A stretch of DNA of 64,000 bases, from NCBI RefSeq assembly GCF_002900965.1, contig NZ_PJOM01000001.1, positions 372,001-436,000 on the forward strand, in the 5' to 3' direction. Of the stretch, positions 17,965 to 26,867 are shown piece by piece (within the stretch, counting starts at the first letter, position 1; every line of letters begins with the position of its first letter). This DNA is from Pseudotabrizicola formosa (lineage in GTDB: Bacteria; Pseudomonadota; Alphaproteobacteria; Rhodobacterales; Rhodobacteraceae). A model generated the notes under the pieces. The model had not been told where the DNA came from and searched no databases. It saw only the letters and a program-made list of their open reading frames with translations. The position numbers and the translations under genes are program-made.

Positions 17965-20181
17965 ATGACCGTCGCCGCAGGCTCCCGTACCGAAGCCGAC
18001 CCGATGCGTGCCAGCCTGTCGGCCTGCCCGGCCTGTGTTGCGGCCCCCTCGGCGGAACGGCTGGCACAAATGGCACAGCCGACATCGGCGCGGCTGATGC
18101 TGTCGGTGCCGCTGGCCCATTGCGCGGTCTGCATCTCGACGCTGGAACGGGCCATGGTGGCCGTGCCCGGCGTCACCTCGGCCCGGCTGAACCTCACGCT
18201 CAAGCGCATCAGCGTCGATGCAGCACCCTCCGTCACGGCCGATCGTCTGATCGCCGCCGCTGCCCGCGCAGGCTATGAGGCCCATGAGCTTGACCCCGGC
18301 CTGCTGTCCAGCACGGAAACCGACCGTCAGGGGCGCGATCTGCTGATGCGGCTGGGCGTCGCCTTCTTTTCCATGATGAACATCATGCTGCTGTCGGTCG
18401 CGGTCTGGTCGGGTGCAGAAGATGCCACGCGGGACATGTTCCACTGGATTTCCGCCGTCATCGCCCTGCCGACAGTGGTGTTTTCCGGCCAGCCATTTTT
18501 CAAATCCGCATGGCGGTCCTTGCGCGCGGGGCGGCTCGGCATGGATGTGCCGATCAGCCTCGCGCTGATCCTTGCCTCCTCGATTTCGCTGTTCGAGACA
18601 TGGATGTCCGGCCATCACGCCTATTTCGATGCTGCCGTGATGCTCACCTTCTTCTTGCTGCTGGGCCGCTATCTCGACCACCGCACCCGCGCCGTGGCCC
18701 GCTCTGCCGCCGAGGAACTGGCTGCTTTGGAGGTGCCGCGCGCGACTGTCTTGCGCGACGGGGTGGAAACCGTGGTGAGCATCACCGAGGTTGCCGTGGG
18801 CGATCTGGTCCGCGTCCGCCCCGGTGGCCGGATGCCGGTTGATGGGGTGGTAACCGAGGGCACCTCGGAACTTGACCGCTCCCTGCTGACAGGTGAATCC
18901 CTGCCGGTCTATGCCGGCACCGGCAGCATCGTTTCGGCGGGCGAAGTGAACCTGACCGGCCCACTGACCCTGCGGGTGACAGCGGCCGGCAAGGACAGCA
19001 GCCTGCACCGTATGGCCGATCTGGTCGCCGTCGCCGAATCCGCCCGCACCAAATACACCAGCCTCGCCGAACGCGCCGCCGCCCTCTACTCTCCGCTGGT
19101 GCATATCCTGTCCTTTGCCGCCTTCGGTTTCTGGATGTGGCAAACCGGCGGCGATCTGCGCTATGCCGTCAACATTTCCGCCGCCGTCCTGATTATCACC
19201 TGCCCCTGCGCGCTTGGCCTTGCCGTGCCCGCCGTGGTCACGTCGGCAAGTGGCAGGCTGTTCCGCAAGGGCCTGCTGATCAAGCAGGGCACCGCGTTGG
19301 AGCGGCTGGCCGAAGTCGATACCGTGGTGTTTGACAAGACCGGCACCCTGACCATGGGCATGCCAGAGCCCACCAATATGGACTCCCACCCCCGCGCCGC
19401 GACCGAGGTGGCCTATGCGCTGGCAAGCGCCTCGTCGCACCCCTTGGCCGTGGCCCTTGCCGAAGCCGCGCGCGCTGCAGGGCTGCGCCCCGAACGGGTC
19501 GAAGACATCCGCGAAGTGCCCGGCTACGGTATTGAAGGCATCTGGAAAGGCACCCGCGTGCGCCTGGGCCGCGCCGAATGGTGCGGCGGGCAGGGGCTGG
19601 ACGTGACCGCCACCTACCTGTGCACCGGCAGTGGCACGGCGCGCGCCTTCACCTTCGCCGACCGCCTGCGTCCCGGCGCGGAAACCGCCATTGCCGCGCT
19701 CAGGGCGCAAGGCAAGACGATTCGGCTGATTTCAGGCGATGCGCCCGGCGCCGTGCGCGATCTGGCTGACCGCTTGGGCATCACCGACTGGACCGCGGGT
19801 GCCTTGCCCGCTGAAAAGGCGCAAACCGTGGCGCAGCTGACCGGCGCTGGCCACAAGGTGCTGATGGTGGGTGACGGTCTGAACGACACCGCAGCCCTTG
19901 CCGCGGCCCATGTCTCAATCTCGCCCGCCTCGGCGCTGGATGCCGCCCGCGTGGCCTCTGACATCGTGCTTCTGGGGCAGGATATGGCACCGATCGCCGA
20001 TGCCGTTCGCATCGCGGGCCAGGCCACACAGCGCATCCGCGAAAACTTCGGCATTTCGGCGCTTTACAACGTGGTCGCTGTCCCCCTGGCGCTGGTCGGC
20101 CTTGCCACTCCGCTGGCGGCGGCCCTGGCGATGTCTCTGTCGTCGATCACCGTGTCACTCAACGCCTTGCGGTTGAAATAA
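17965..20181 (+). CDS. ccoI: Copper-exporting P-type ATPase for cbb3 assembly (CcoI/FixI/RdxI)
   Basis: 738-residue heavy-metal P1B-type ATPase. The N-terminus has an extra CPAC motif, then a metal-binding domain with CAVC near 53-56. The core shows TGES, the membrane metal site CPC (ITCPCALGLAVP near 412), phosphorylation motif DKTGT near 457, SSHPLAVAL and the hinge GDGLND near 636. It moves copper across the inner membrane for CuB of CcoN. The ATG at 17965 is 4 bp after ccoH; the frame is open further upstream within ccoH. Its TAA stop overlaps the ccoS ATG (TAATG). Confidence 0.95.
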   Translation: MTVAAGSRTEADPMRASLSACPACVAAPSAERLAQMAQPTSARLMLSVPLAHCAVCISTLERAMVAVPGVTSARLNLTLKRISVDAAPSVTADRLIAAAARAGYEAHELDPGLLSSTETDRQGRDLLMRLGVAFFSMMNIMLLSVAVWSGAEDATRDMFHWISAVIALPTVVFSGQPFFKSAWRSLRAGRLGMDVPISLALILASSISLFETWMSGHHAYFDAAVMLTFFLLLGRYLDHRTRAVARSAAEELAALEVPRATVLRDGVETVVSITEVAVGDLVRVRPGGRMPVDGVVTEGTSELDRSLLTGESLPVYAGTGSIVSAGEVNLTGPLTLRVTAAGKDSSLHRMADLVAVAESARTKYTSLAERAAALYSPLVHILSFAAFGFWMWQTGGDLRYAVNISAAVLIITCPCALGLAVPAVVTSASGRLFRKGLLIKQGTALERLAEVDTVVFDKTGTLTMGMPEPTNMDSHPRAATEVAYALASASSHPLAVALAEAARAAGLRPERVEDIREVPGYGIEGIWKGTRVRLGRAEWCGGQGLDVTATYLCTGSGTARAFTFADRLRPGAETAIAALRAQGKTIRLISGDAPGAVRDLADRLGITDWTAGALPAEKAQTVAQLTGAGHKVLMVGDGLNDTAALAAAHVSISPASALDAARVASDIVLLGQDMAPIADAVRIAGQATQRIRENFGISALYNVVAVPLALVGLATPLAAALAMSLSSITVSLNALRLK

Positions 20182-20354
20182 TGGAAATCCTCGGCCTTCT
20201 GATCCCGGTTTCACTGATCCTTGGCGGCCTTGGCCTTGCCGCCTTCTTCTGGGCCATGCGCACCAGACAATTCGACGACCCCGAAGGCGACGCCAACCGC
20301 ATCCTCACCAAGGATTACGATGACAAGCCAAAGCCGGAAAAGCCGGACCTTTAG
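20181..20354 (+). CDS. ccoS: cbb3 oxidase assembly protein CcoS (RdxS/FixS)
   Basis: A 57-residue protein too short for most gene lists. It begins MEILGLLIPVSLILGGLGLA, a single membrane helix, then AFFWAMRTRQFDDPEGDANRI, the conserved CcoS block in which RxxQFDDxxG is diagnostic. It is needed for cofactor insertion into cbb3 oxidase. Start codon and ccoI stop overlap as TAATG, so translation is coupled. Last gene of ccoGHIS. Confidence 0.93.
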   Translation: MEILGLLIPVSLILGGLGLAAFFWAMRTRQFDDPEGDANRILTKDYDDKPKPEKPDL

Positions 20355-20523
20355 GGCAATCGTCCTTCGGCCCCGGTGAGGGTGGCAGTCGCTCTCCCGC
20401 AGGGGACCTTTCCCACAGGCGCCCGCCGAAGGCTCCGGCCCCTGCCCGCGCGACCCTCAGTTCAGCAGCGGGTGCAGCCAGACTGGCCCGGGTGCCTGCA
20501 CCAGATGCCTGAATTCTGAACCC

Positions 20524-22257
20524 TTATGGCCCCATGGCAAAGCATTGCACCGCCCGGGCCTGCAACCGGCGGCAGGCCAGATCGGCCTGATCCTGGGTCA
20601 GCCCCATGAAATTCGCCTCATAGCCACCGCCGCGCTGCACCACCTTGCGCAAGCCGTCGTTCAAGGTCGCGCTTTCGGCCAACTGGGTCTTGAGCAGCAA
20701 CCGCTCGGCCTCTGAGCGTGAGTTGAACTTGCCCAGCGTCACCCCCCAATGCCGTGCGTTCGAGGTCGACAGCCGGATCACCACCGGCTCGTCCATCGGT
20801 TGCGCCTGCGGCGCATCGGCAACGCGGTCAAAGATCGGCGCATTGCGCTTTGGCGCGGGCGGGGGGGCAGGCATGCCCATTGCCGCCACCTGTACGGGTG
20901 CAGAAACCATCAACCCGTCATCTTCCAGCGCTGCCATCTGTGTCTCAACCGCAGGCTCTGCCCCGAGGGCCACGGCCTGCGCGTCCAGCGTCCCCGGCTC
21001 TGGCATGACCGGTGCGGGCTCCGCCACCGCCGCAAGCTCCAGCGCTGCCCCGGCTTCGGGAGCCGCTGCCTCGGCCACCAGCGACTCGGGCCGCGGGGGC
21101 GGGGGCGCAATGGCGGGTCCGGCAGGCGCCGTGCCATCGGCCATGGCCACCGCCTGCGCCTCCAGCGTGCCGGGGGGTGGCGGGGCCGCCACCGCTTCGG
21201 CCAAAGCTGCGGCGATGCTGTCTTCGATCGCGGCCACTGCCACTTCGGTCGCGGCAACCCGTCCTGCATCGGGCCGTGCGGCAGGGCGTGGCGAAGTCGC
21301 CACCGCCATCTGCAAGCGAATCGTCTTGCCTACGCCATTTTCAACTTCGGGCAGCCCATCCGCTTCGGCCATCAGCGCCTCGACATCCGCAGAATAGGAC
21401 GGTGCCTGCGGCACCATGGTCGGCGCATTGGCCGGAGCGCGTTTGAAGCCAAGGTCCAGCAGTTGTGCCACCTTGGCATTGCGCGCTGCGGTCGAAGTGC
21501 CACCAAACACGGTTGCGATGATCCGCACATTCCCGCGCTCTGCCGAAGCGGTCAGGTTGAACCCCGCGGCATTGGTAAATCCGGTCTTGATCCCGTCGGC
21601 ACCTTTGTAGGCGTCCAGAAACCGGCTGTTGGTGTTGCGCACCGTGGCAATTCCGGCATCGGTCGAACGGCGCGAGAAGATATTGTAATACTGCGGGAAA
21701 TCAAAGAACAACCGCCGCCCCAGCGTGTTCATGTCGCGTGCGGTCGACAGATGGCCATTGGCCGTCAGGCCGTTCGCGTTCTTGAAGGTCGAATTGCGCA
21801 TGCCAAGCGCCTTGGCCGTCGCATCCATCCGCCGGGCAAAGCCAGCCTCTGACCCGCCGATGTGATCGCCAAGCGCCGAGGCCGCGTCATTGGCCGATTT
21901 CGTCGCCGCCGCTCGGATCAGGTGGCGGACCGAGATTTTCTGCCCCGCCTTCAGCCCCAGCCGCGAGGGCGGCTTGGCGGCTGCGCTTTTGGTGACGGTG
22001 ACCATGGTATCCAGGCTCAGCCGGCCACGCTGGATTTCCTCGAAGGTGATGTAGAGCGTCAGCATCTTGGTCAGCGATGCCGGATGCAGCCGGGTGTCGG
22101 CGTTTTCGGCGTGCAGGATTTCACCCGTCCGGGCGTCCTGCACGATTGCGGCATAGGGGGCTGCACCTGATGGCTGCGGGGACGAACAGGCCGCCACCAC
22201 GATAAATGCCACCAGACAAACGAAATTGCGGGCGTATCGCCCCATAAGCGTTGTCAC
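20524..22257 (-). CDS. D-alanyl-D-alanine carboxypeptidase (peptidase S11) with C-terminal SPOR domain
   Basis: 577 residues. A signal sequence ends VVAACSS, so it may be a lipoprotein. The serine peptidase domain (about 33-280) has SLTK at 61-64 (nucleophile Ser61), SAN at 121-123 and KTG at 224-226. It trims the terminal D-Ala of peptidoglycan stem peptides in the periplasm. Residues 290-495 are a long Pro/Ala-rich linker containing two similar blocks, PGTLEAQAVAM and PGTLDAQAVAL. The last 75 residues resemble a SPOR peptidoglycan-binding domain (WGVTLGKFNSRSEAERLL). This DacC-plus-SPOR layout is seen in alphaproteobacteria. It stands alone. Confidence 0.9.
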   Translation of the reverse strand: MTTLMGRYARNFVCLVAFIVVAACSSPQPSGAAPYAAIVQDARTGEILHAENADTRLHPASLTKMLTLYITFEEIQRGRLSLDTMVTVTKSAAAKPPSRLGLKAGQKISVRHLIRAAATKSANDAASALGDHIGGSEAGFARRMDATAKALGMRNSTFKNANGLTANGHLSTARDMNTLGRRLFFDFPQYYNIFSRRSTDAGIATVRNTNSRFLDAYKGADGIKTGFTNAAGFNLTASAERGNVRIIATVFGGTSTAARNAKVAQLLDLGFKRAPANAPTMVPQAPSYSADVEALMAEADGLPEVENGVGKTIRLQMAVATSPRPAARPDAGRVAATEVAVAAIEDSIAAALAEAVAAPPPPGTLEAQAVAMADGTAPAGPAIAPPPPRPESLVAEAAAPEAGAALELAAVAEPAPVMPEPGTLDAQAVALGAEPAVETQMAALEDDGLMVSAPVQVAAMGMPAPPPAPKRNAPIFDRVADAPQAQPMDEPVVIRLSTSNARHWGVTLGKFNSRSEAERLLLKTQLAESATLNDGLRKVVQRGGGYEANFMGLTQDQADLACRRLQARAVQCFAMGP

Positions 22258-22421
22258 GATGAAGATCCTTGCTCTGCCACTGCCCGCCCCGATTGTTTTT
22301 TTGGGGCGTGATTTGCGGCAACGCTAACACAGCAGATGATTCCGCAAAACCCCGGAAATTCAAGGGCTTTGGTCTTTATCTTCACCTTGTGGCAAATCAG
22401 GCGGATCCCTGCGCAGCCGCT

Positions 22422-23132
22422 CTATATCTTGTGGATGCCTTGGAGTTTGCCCACCAGATCGGGAAGCCCCCCCAGATCGGGCAACAGCACAAAGCGCGCG
22501 TGGCCCACGGGGGCCTCGGCATGCTCCAGCGCCCAGGTCAGGCCATGCGGCACATGCACGCCCCATCCGCCCACATCCAGCACCGGCAGCACATCCGATT
22601 TCAGCGAATTGCCCACCATCATCGCCTGATCGGGCTGCGTGCCATGACGGGCAAAGATCGTGGCATAGACCTGCGGCGTCTTGTCCGACACGATCTCCAC
22701 CCCGTCGAACAGATCGCCCAGACCCGATTGCGCCAGCTTGCGCTCCTGATCCAGCAGATCGCCCTTGGTGATCAACAGCAGCCTGTGCTCTCCGGCCAGC
22801 GATTCCACCGCCGCGCGCGCATGCGGCAACAACTCGATCGGATGGCGCAGCATCTCGCGCCCCGCTGCCATCAGGTCGCTGATCACCGAGGCCGGCACCT
22901 TTCCGTCTGTCACCTCAATCGCCGTCTCGATCATCGACAGCACGAAGCCCTTCACCCCAAAGCCGTAATGCCCAAGGTTGCGCCGCTCGGCCGCAAGCAG
23001 CCTGTCTTCCAGATGGTCCTGCCCGGCATAATCGGCCAGCAGGTTGACAAAACGTGCCTGGGTCAGCCGGAAAAACGCCTCGTTCTGCCACAGCGTGTCA
23101 TCCGCATCGAAACCGATCGTTGTCAGGGTCAT
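22422..23132 (-). CDS. HAD superfamily hydrolase
   Basis: 236 residues with the HAD motifs in order: DADDTLW at the N-terminus (nucleophile Asp9 and acid Asp11), LLLITKG (motif II), the VSDKT lysine region, and VGNSLKSDV for the metal-binding acids. A helical cap lies between residues 20 and 90. The family dephosphorylates small metabolites; substrate not predictable. It stands between the carboxypeptidase and clpS with no overlapping partner. The divergent clpS start is about 145 bp away. Confidence 0.82.
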   Translation of the reverse strand: MTLTTIGFDADDTLWQNEAFFRLTQARFVNLLADYAGQDHLEDRLLAAERRNLGHYGFGVKGFVLSMIETAIEVTDGKVPASVISDLMAAGREMLRHPIELLPHARAAVESLAGEHRLLLITKGDLLDQERKLAQSGLGDLFDGVEIVSDKTPQVYATIFARHGTQPDQAMMVGNSLKSDVLPVLDVGGWGVHVPHGLTWALEHAEAPVGHARFVLLPDLGGLPDLVGKLQGIHKI

Positions 23133-23276
23133 CCTTCTCTCCGCCGGGCGTGGTTCATGCCCTCTTTACCTCTTTGTCGCAATCCTTTGGGGGGATACCC
23201 TTTCCCATTGGCAAAAATCCTCTATATTGCGCGTTGAACCCAGCCAACCGAATCTTCCTTGCATGAGGCACCGCCC

Positions 23277-23618
23277 GTGACCAACTTTCCCCATTCCATG
23301 TCGGACAAGACCGATGGGCCGGGCGATGACGCGGGGCTTCTGACCAAGACCAAGACCCGCACGCAGCGCCCGCCGATGTACAAGGTCATGCTGCTGAATG
23401 ATGACTATACGCCGATGGAATTCGTGGTGCATGTGCTGGAACGGTTCTTTGGTCTCAACCATGCGCAGGCGTTTGAAATCATGCTGACCGTCCACAAGAA
23501 GGGTTTGGCCGTTGTCGGTGTGTTCTCGGCAGAGGTGGCCGAAACCAAGGTGGCCCAGGTGATGGATTTCGCCCGTCGCCACCAGCACCCCCTGCAATGC
23601 ACGATGGAGAAGGAATAG
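23277..23618 (+). CDS. clpS: ATP-dependent Clp protease adaptor ClpS
   Basis: A 113-residue adaptor that binds N-degron substrates and delivers them to ClpAP. The conserved core is [17 protein letters not shown], with the NDDYTPM segment carrying the N-degron pocket residues, and [11 protein letters not shown]. The disordered N-terminal tail that enters ClpA is about 35 residues. I favour the GTG at 23277 because GAGG sits 8 bp upstream; the ATG at 23298 (106 aa) is the alternative. clpA is not in the window. rsmC follows 24 bp later on the same strand. Confidence 0.93.
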   Translation: MTNFPHSMSDKTDGPGDDAGLLTKTKTRTQRPPMYKVMLLNDDYTPMEFVVHVLERFFGLNHAQAFEIMLTVHKKGLAVVGVFSAEVAETKVAQVMDFARRHQHPLQCTMEKE

Positions 23619-23642
23619 GCCGCGCGCCTGTTCCGCCCTTAT

Positions 23643-24629
23643 ATGCGCTCTGCACGCCTTGATTTCGCGCTTGAAAGCGGTGCCCTTGTCCTGCCGCAGG
23701 ACGGCCCCGTGGTTATTTACCGCCCCCGCGAAGGCGATGATCTGTCCAGCATTTCCATTGCCCGTGTCCATGTCTCTACCGGCTTCCGCCCGGATGCCGA
23801 ATGGTTCAACGCGCGTGGCTATCAGGCTGCCGAAGGCCCGCCTTACGCGGCCGGCATTGTCTGCCTGCCCCGCTCGCGGGATGCTGCCCGTGCGTTGATC
23901 TCGCGCGCCATGGTCGAGGTCGTGCCGGGCGGCCCGGTCGCGGTGGATGGCCAGAAAACCGATGGCATCGACAGCATCCTCAAGGATTGCCGCGCCATGG
24001 GGTTGCAGATGTCCGCCCCTCTGTCAAAGGCGCATGGCAAGATTTTCGTGCTGCAGGCCGGGGCCGATCTGACCGGCTGGGATGCCCGCCCCCGCCTGAT
24101 CGACGGTGGCTTCCAGACCATTCCGGGCTTGTTCTCTGCCGATGCGCCCGACCGAGGCTCGGTCTTGCTGGCACAGGCGCTGCCGGAAAAGCTGGGCGCG
24201 CGCGTGATCGACCTTGGCGCCGGCTGGGGCTACCTCTCCCGCGCCATCCTCACCCGCTCAACCGTGACGGAGCTGGATCTGGTCGAGGCCGAGCAGGATG
24301 CGCTGGATTGCGCCCAGATCAACATCGCGGATTCGCGCGCCCGGTTTCACTGGGCCGATGCACGCAGCTTCAAACCCCAGCGCCCGGCACATGCGGTGGT
24401 GATGAACCCGCCCTTCCACACCGGGCGTGAGGTTGATCCGGCGCTTGGCATGGCGTTTTTACGGGCAGCGGCCTCGATGCTGGTGCCGGATGGCACGCTT
24501 TGGCTGGTCGCCAACCGGCATCTGCCCTATCATCAGACTCTGTCCACCCTGTTCCGGCAGGTGGAAGACATCGGTGCCGACCCCGCCTTCCGGCTGACCC
24601 GGGCAAGCCACCCGATCCGGGCACGCTAG
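23643..24629 (+). CDS. rsmC: Class I SAM-dependent methyltransferase, RsmC-like (16S rRNA G1207)
   Basis: 328 residues built as a duplicated methyltransferase fold. The N-terminal half is a degenerate, non-catalytic copy; the C-terminal half has the SAM motif VIDLGAGWGYLS and the catalytic NPPF signature near residue 255 (VVMNPPFHTG), typical of guanine-N2 rRNA methyltransferases. LWLVANRHLPYH after it is also characteristic of RsmC/RsmD relatives. It probably makes m2G1207 in 16S rRNA. The target is inferred from family, as RsmC and RlmG are similar. Confidence 0.87.
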   Translation: MRSARLDFALESGALVLPQDGPVVIYRPREGDDLSSISIARVHVSTGFRPDAEWFNARGYQAAEGPPYAAGIVCLPRSRDAARALISRAMVEVVPGGPVAVDGQKTDGIDSILKDCRAMGLQMSAPLSKAHGKIFVLQAGADLTGWDARPRLIDGGFQTIPGLFSADAPDRGSVLLAQALPEKLGARVIDLGAGWGYLSRAILTRSTVTELDLVEAEQDALDCAQINIADSRARFHWADARSFKPQRPAHAVVMNPPFHTGREVDPALGMAFLRAAASMLVPDGTLWLVANRHLPYHQTLSTLFRQVEDIGADPAFRLTRASHPIRAR

Positions 24630-24658
24630 CCAACCCCCTCCCCAACCCCGAGGAACTC

Positions 24659-25465
24659 ATGTCCCTTTCCATCACCGGCAAAACCGCCATCGTCACCGGG
24701 GCGGCCAAAGGCATCGGCCTTGCCGTCGCCCGGCATTTTCAGGCCAAGGGCGCGAATGTGATGTTCGTCGACATCGACGAAGACACGCTGGAGGCAGAAC
24801 TGGGGGCCGAGGCCCGCGCCGAAGGGTCGGTGCGCATGTTCACCGGCGATCTGCGCGAAAAGCTGACCATCGCCAACCTGTTGTCGGCCACCATCGACGC
24901 CTTTGACCGGGTCGATATTCTGGTGAACGCCAGCCGCCGCATGGCGGTCTCCGATCCGCTGAATGTCGAGGATGACGCGGTCGAAATGCTGTGGCAGGAA
25001 AACGTGATGACCAGCCTGCGCCTGTCGCAGATGACCGCCAAGCGCATGATCGCGCAGGCGGAAAAGGCAGAAGCCGAAGGTCTGATCGGCGCCATCATCA
25101 ACATTTCCTCGATTGCCGGTTGCCAGACCCAACCCGGCCTGCTGGGCTATTCCATCGCTTCTGCCGCGGTGGATCAGATGACCCGGTCGCTGGCCGTGGC
25201 GCTTGCGCCAAAGGGCATCCGCGTCAATGCCGTGGCCATAGGCTCGGTGATGAGCGCCAGCCTGCAGGCGTCGCTGAAAGACGCGCCCGACTGGCGCGAC
25301 TCCATCGTCAACGGCACCCCGTTGGGCCGCATCGCCTCGCCCGACGAACTGGCCGAGGTGATGCAATTTCTGGCCTCTGACGCTTCGGGCTTCATGACCG
25401 GGCAGGTGCTGCGGGTCGATGGCGGACGCGGCCTTCTGGACCGCGTGGTCATCCCCGCCTATTGA
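24659..25465 (+). CDS. SDR-fold oxidoreductase-like protein lacking the catalytic lysine
   Basis: 268 residues, chosen start MSLSITGKTA preceded by GAGGAAC. The cofactor motif TGAAKGIG is at 13-20, Ser151 (NISS) and Tyr164 are in place, and the C-terminal RVDGG is present. But YxxxK reads YSIAS, so the catalytic Lys is Ser168, and the NNAG motif reads NASR. The family normally reduces or oxidises carbonyl/hydroxyl groups with NAD(P)H; loss of Lys should cripple that. The frame is intact and the rest conserved-looking, so it may be a retasked protein. It lies two genes from hemF and 29 bp after rsmC. Confidence 0.8.
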   Translation: MSLSITGKTAIVTGAAKGIGLAVARHFQAKGANVMFVDIDEDTLEAELGAEARAEGSVRMFTGDLREKLTIANLLSATIDAFDRVDILVNASRRMAVSDPLNVEDDAVEMLWQENVMTSLRLSQMTAKRMIAQAEKAEAEGLIGAIINISSIAGCQTQPGLLGYSIASAAVDQMTRSLAVALAPKGIRVNAVAIGSVMSASLQASLKDAPDWRDSIVNGTPLGRIASPDELAEVMQFLASDASGFMTGQVLRVDGGRGLLDRVVIPAY

Positions 25466-25468
25466 CCG

Positions 25469-25873
25469 CTATTCCGGGAATTCCGCCCGGCATTGCGCAA
25501 TGCCCGGTCCTGCCGCGCGCAGCAGGGCCGTGCGCTTGTCCTTTTGCGACGCCAGTTTGCGCGCCTCGGCCTGCAGGTCGATTCCCTTGGGCCGGGTGAC
25601 GGTGACCTCCACCTCATCCCGGCACATCTGCGACGGTTGCGGCGGGGGGGCCGGCTGACCTTCAACCACAACTGGGCGCTCCACCCGGCACGGCACCCAG
25701 CGATCGCGATAGGTGGTGATTTCCTCCAGCGCATAGCCCCGGGCCAGATTGCCTTCGCTTTCTGCGATCAGCCGGTCGAGCACCCGCACCTCGCGGGTTT
25801 CGCGCGCGATACATCTTTCCTGCGGCGTGCCACAGGCCGCAAGCAGCACCAGAAAAACAAGACTGCGGCGCAT
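25469..25873 (-). CDS. Small hypothetical lipoprotein
   Basis: A 134-residue protein whose N-terminus MRRSLVFLVLLAACG is a lipoprotein signal with lipobox LAAC. The mature part is charged and holds four further cysteines, an Arg/Glu-rich helix (ETREVRVLDRLIAESEGNL), a Pro-rich stretch and a second basic helix. I do not recognise a domain. The ATG is the last in-frame one before a hydrophobic signal. It is convergent with the SDR gene (3 bp apart) and divergent from hemF. Even cysteine count hints at disulfides in the periplasm, which is inference. Confidence 0.65.
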   Translation of the reverse strand: MRRSLVFLVLLAACGTPQERCIARETREVRVLDRLIAESEGNLARGYALEEITTYRDRWVPCRVERPVVVEGQPAPPPQPSQMCRDEVEVTVTRPKGIDLQAEARKLASQKDKRTALLRAAGPGIAQCRAEFPE

Positions 25874-25991
25874 GATGAAACCCTCCCGACTGGACCAAAG
25901 CCTTAATATATAGCGCCTTCTGCGGCAAATGCCATGTTGGCGCGGGGCAGGGCATTTGGTAGGCAGGGGCAACAGGCGAGGGGAGCAATAC

Positions 25992-26867
25992 ATGACCGAC
26001 CAATTCGATGCCCGAAAGGCCCGTGCTGCAGCATGGTTCCGCACCTTGCGCGACCGCATCGTCGCCTCCTTCGAGGCGTTGGAAGACAGCCATGGCACCG
26101 GCACGCCCGGCCGGTTCGAGGTAACCCCCACCACCCGCGCCGATGGCGGCGGCGGGTTGATGAGCGTGATGCGCGGGGGCCGCGTCTTTGAGAAAATCGG
26201 CGTCAACGTGTCGGAAGTGCATGGCACATTGGGCGAGCGCGCGCAAAAGGCCATGGCCGCGCGCGGCGTGCCCGGCATGGAGAGTGACCCGCGGTTCTGG
26301 GCCTCGGGCATCAGCCTTGTGGCCCATATGGTCAATCCGCATTGCCCGGCGGTCCACATGAACACCCGCATGTTCTGGACCCCGCATGCCTGGTGGTTCG
26401 GCGGCGGTGCCGACCTCAACCCGGCGCTGGAATATGCCGAGGATACCGCGCATTTCCATGCCGAAATGCAACGCGCCTGCGACGCCCACGACGCGGCCTA
26501 TTACCCGCGCTTCAAGGCCTGGGCGGATGAATATTTCTTTGTCCCGCACCGGGGCCGCGCGCGCGGTGTCGGCGGCATCTTCTATGACGATCTCAACACC
26601 GGCGGAGCCGAGGGTGATTCGTGGGAGGCCGATTTCGCCTTCACCCAGGGTGTCGGCTCTGCCTTCCTCCCGGCCTTCGTGCCGCTGACCGAACGCCGCG
26701 TGGCCACCCCGTGGTCCGACGCCGACCGCGAGGCGCAACTGATCCATCGCGGGCTTTATGCCGAATACAACCTCGTCTACGACCGGGGCACCAAATTCGG
26801 GCTGGAAACCGGCCATGATGCCAATGCCGTGTTGATGAGCCTGCCGCCCATCGCCAAGTGGACCTGA
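25992..26867 (+). CDS. hemF: Oxygen-dependent coproporphyrinogen III oxidase
   Basis: 291-residue aerobic counterpart of hemN: it converts coproporphyrinogen III to protoporphyrinogen IX using O2. Family signatures seen are MLRGGR-like MRGGRVFEKIGVNVSEVHG, HMNTRMFW, WWFGGGADLNP, DEYFFVPHRGRARGVGGIFYDD and YAEYNLVYDRGTKFGLETG. Length is typical (about 300). Start at MTDQFDARKARA has GAGGGGAGC just upstream. Having both hemF and hemN suits an organism that lives with and without oxygen. The downstream LysE gene overlaps its stop. Confidence 0.97.
   Translation: MTDQFDARKARAAAWFRTLRDRIVASFEALEDSHGTGTPGRFEVTPTTRADGGGGLMSVMRGGRVFEKIGVNVSEVHGTLGERAQKAMAARGVPGMESDPRFWASGISLVAHMVNPHCPAVHMNTRMFWTPHAWWFGGGADLNPALEYAEDTAHFHAEMQRACDAHDAAYYPRFKAWADEYFFVPHRGRARGVGGIFYDDLNTGGAEGDSWEADFAFTQGVGSAFLPAFVPLTERRVATPWSDADREAQLIHRGLYAEYNLVYDRGTKFGLETGHDANAVLMSLPPIAKWT

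Noticed and set aside
23208-23228. TTGGCA and TATATT before clpS as a promoter
   Set aside because: The elements are only 9 bp apart, far from the 16-18 bp needed.
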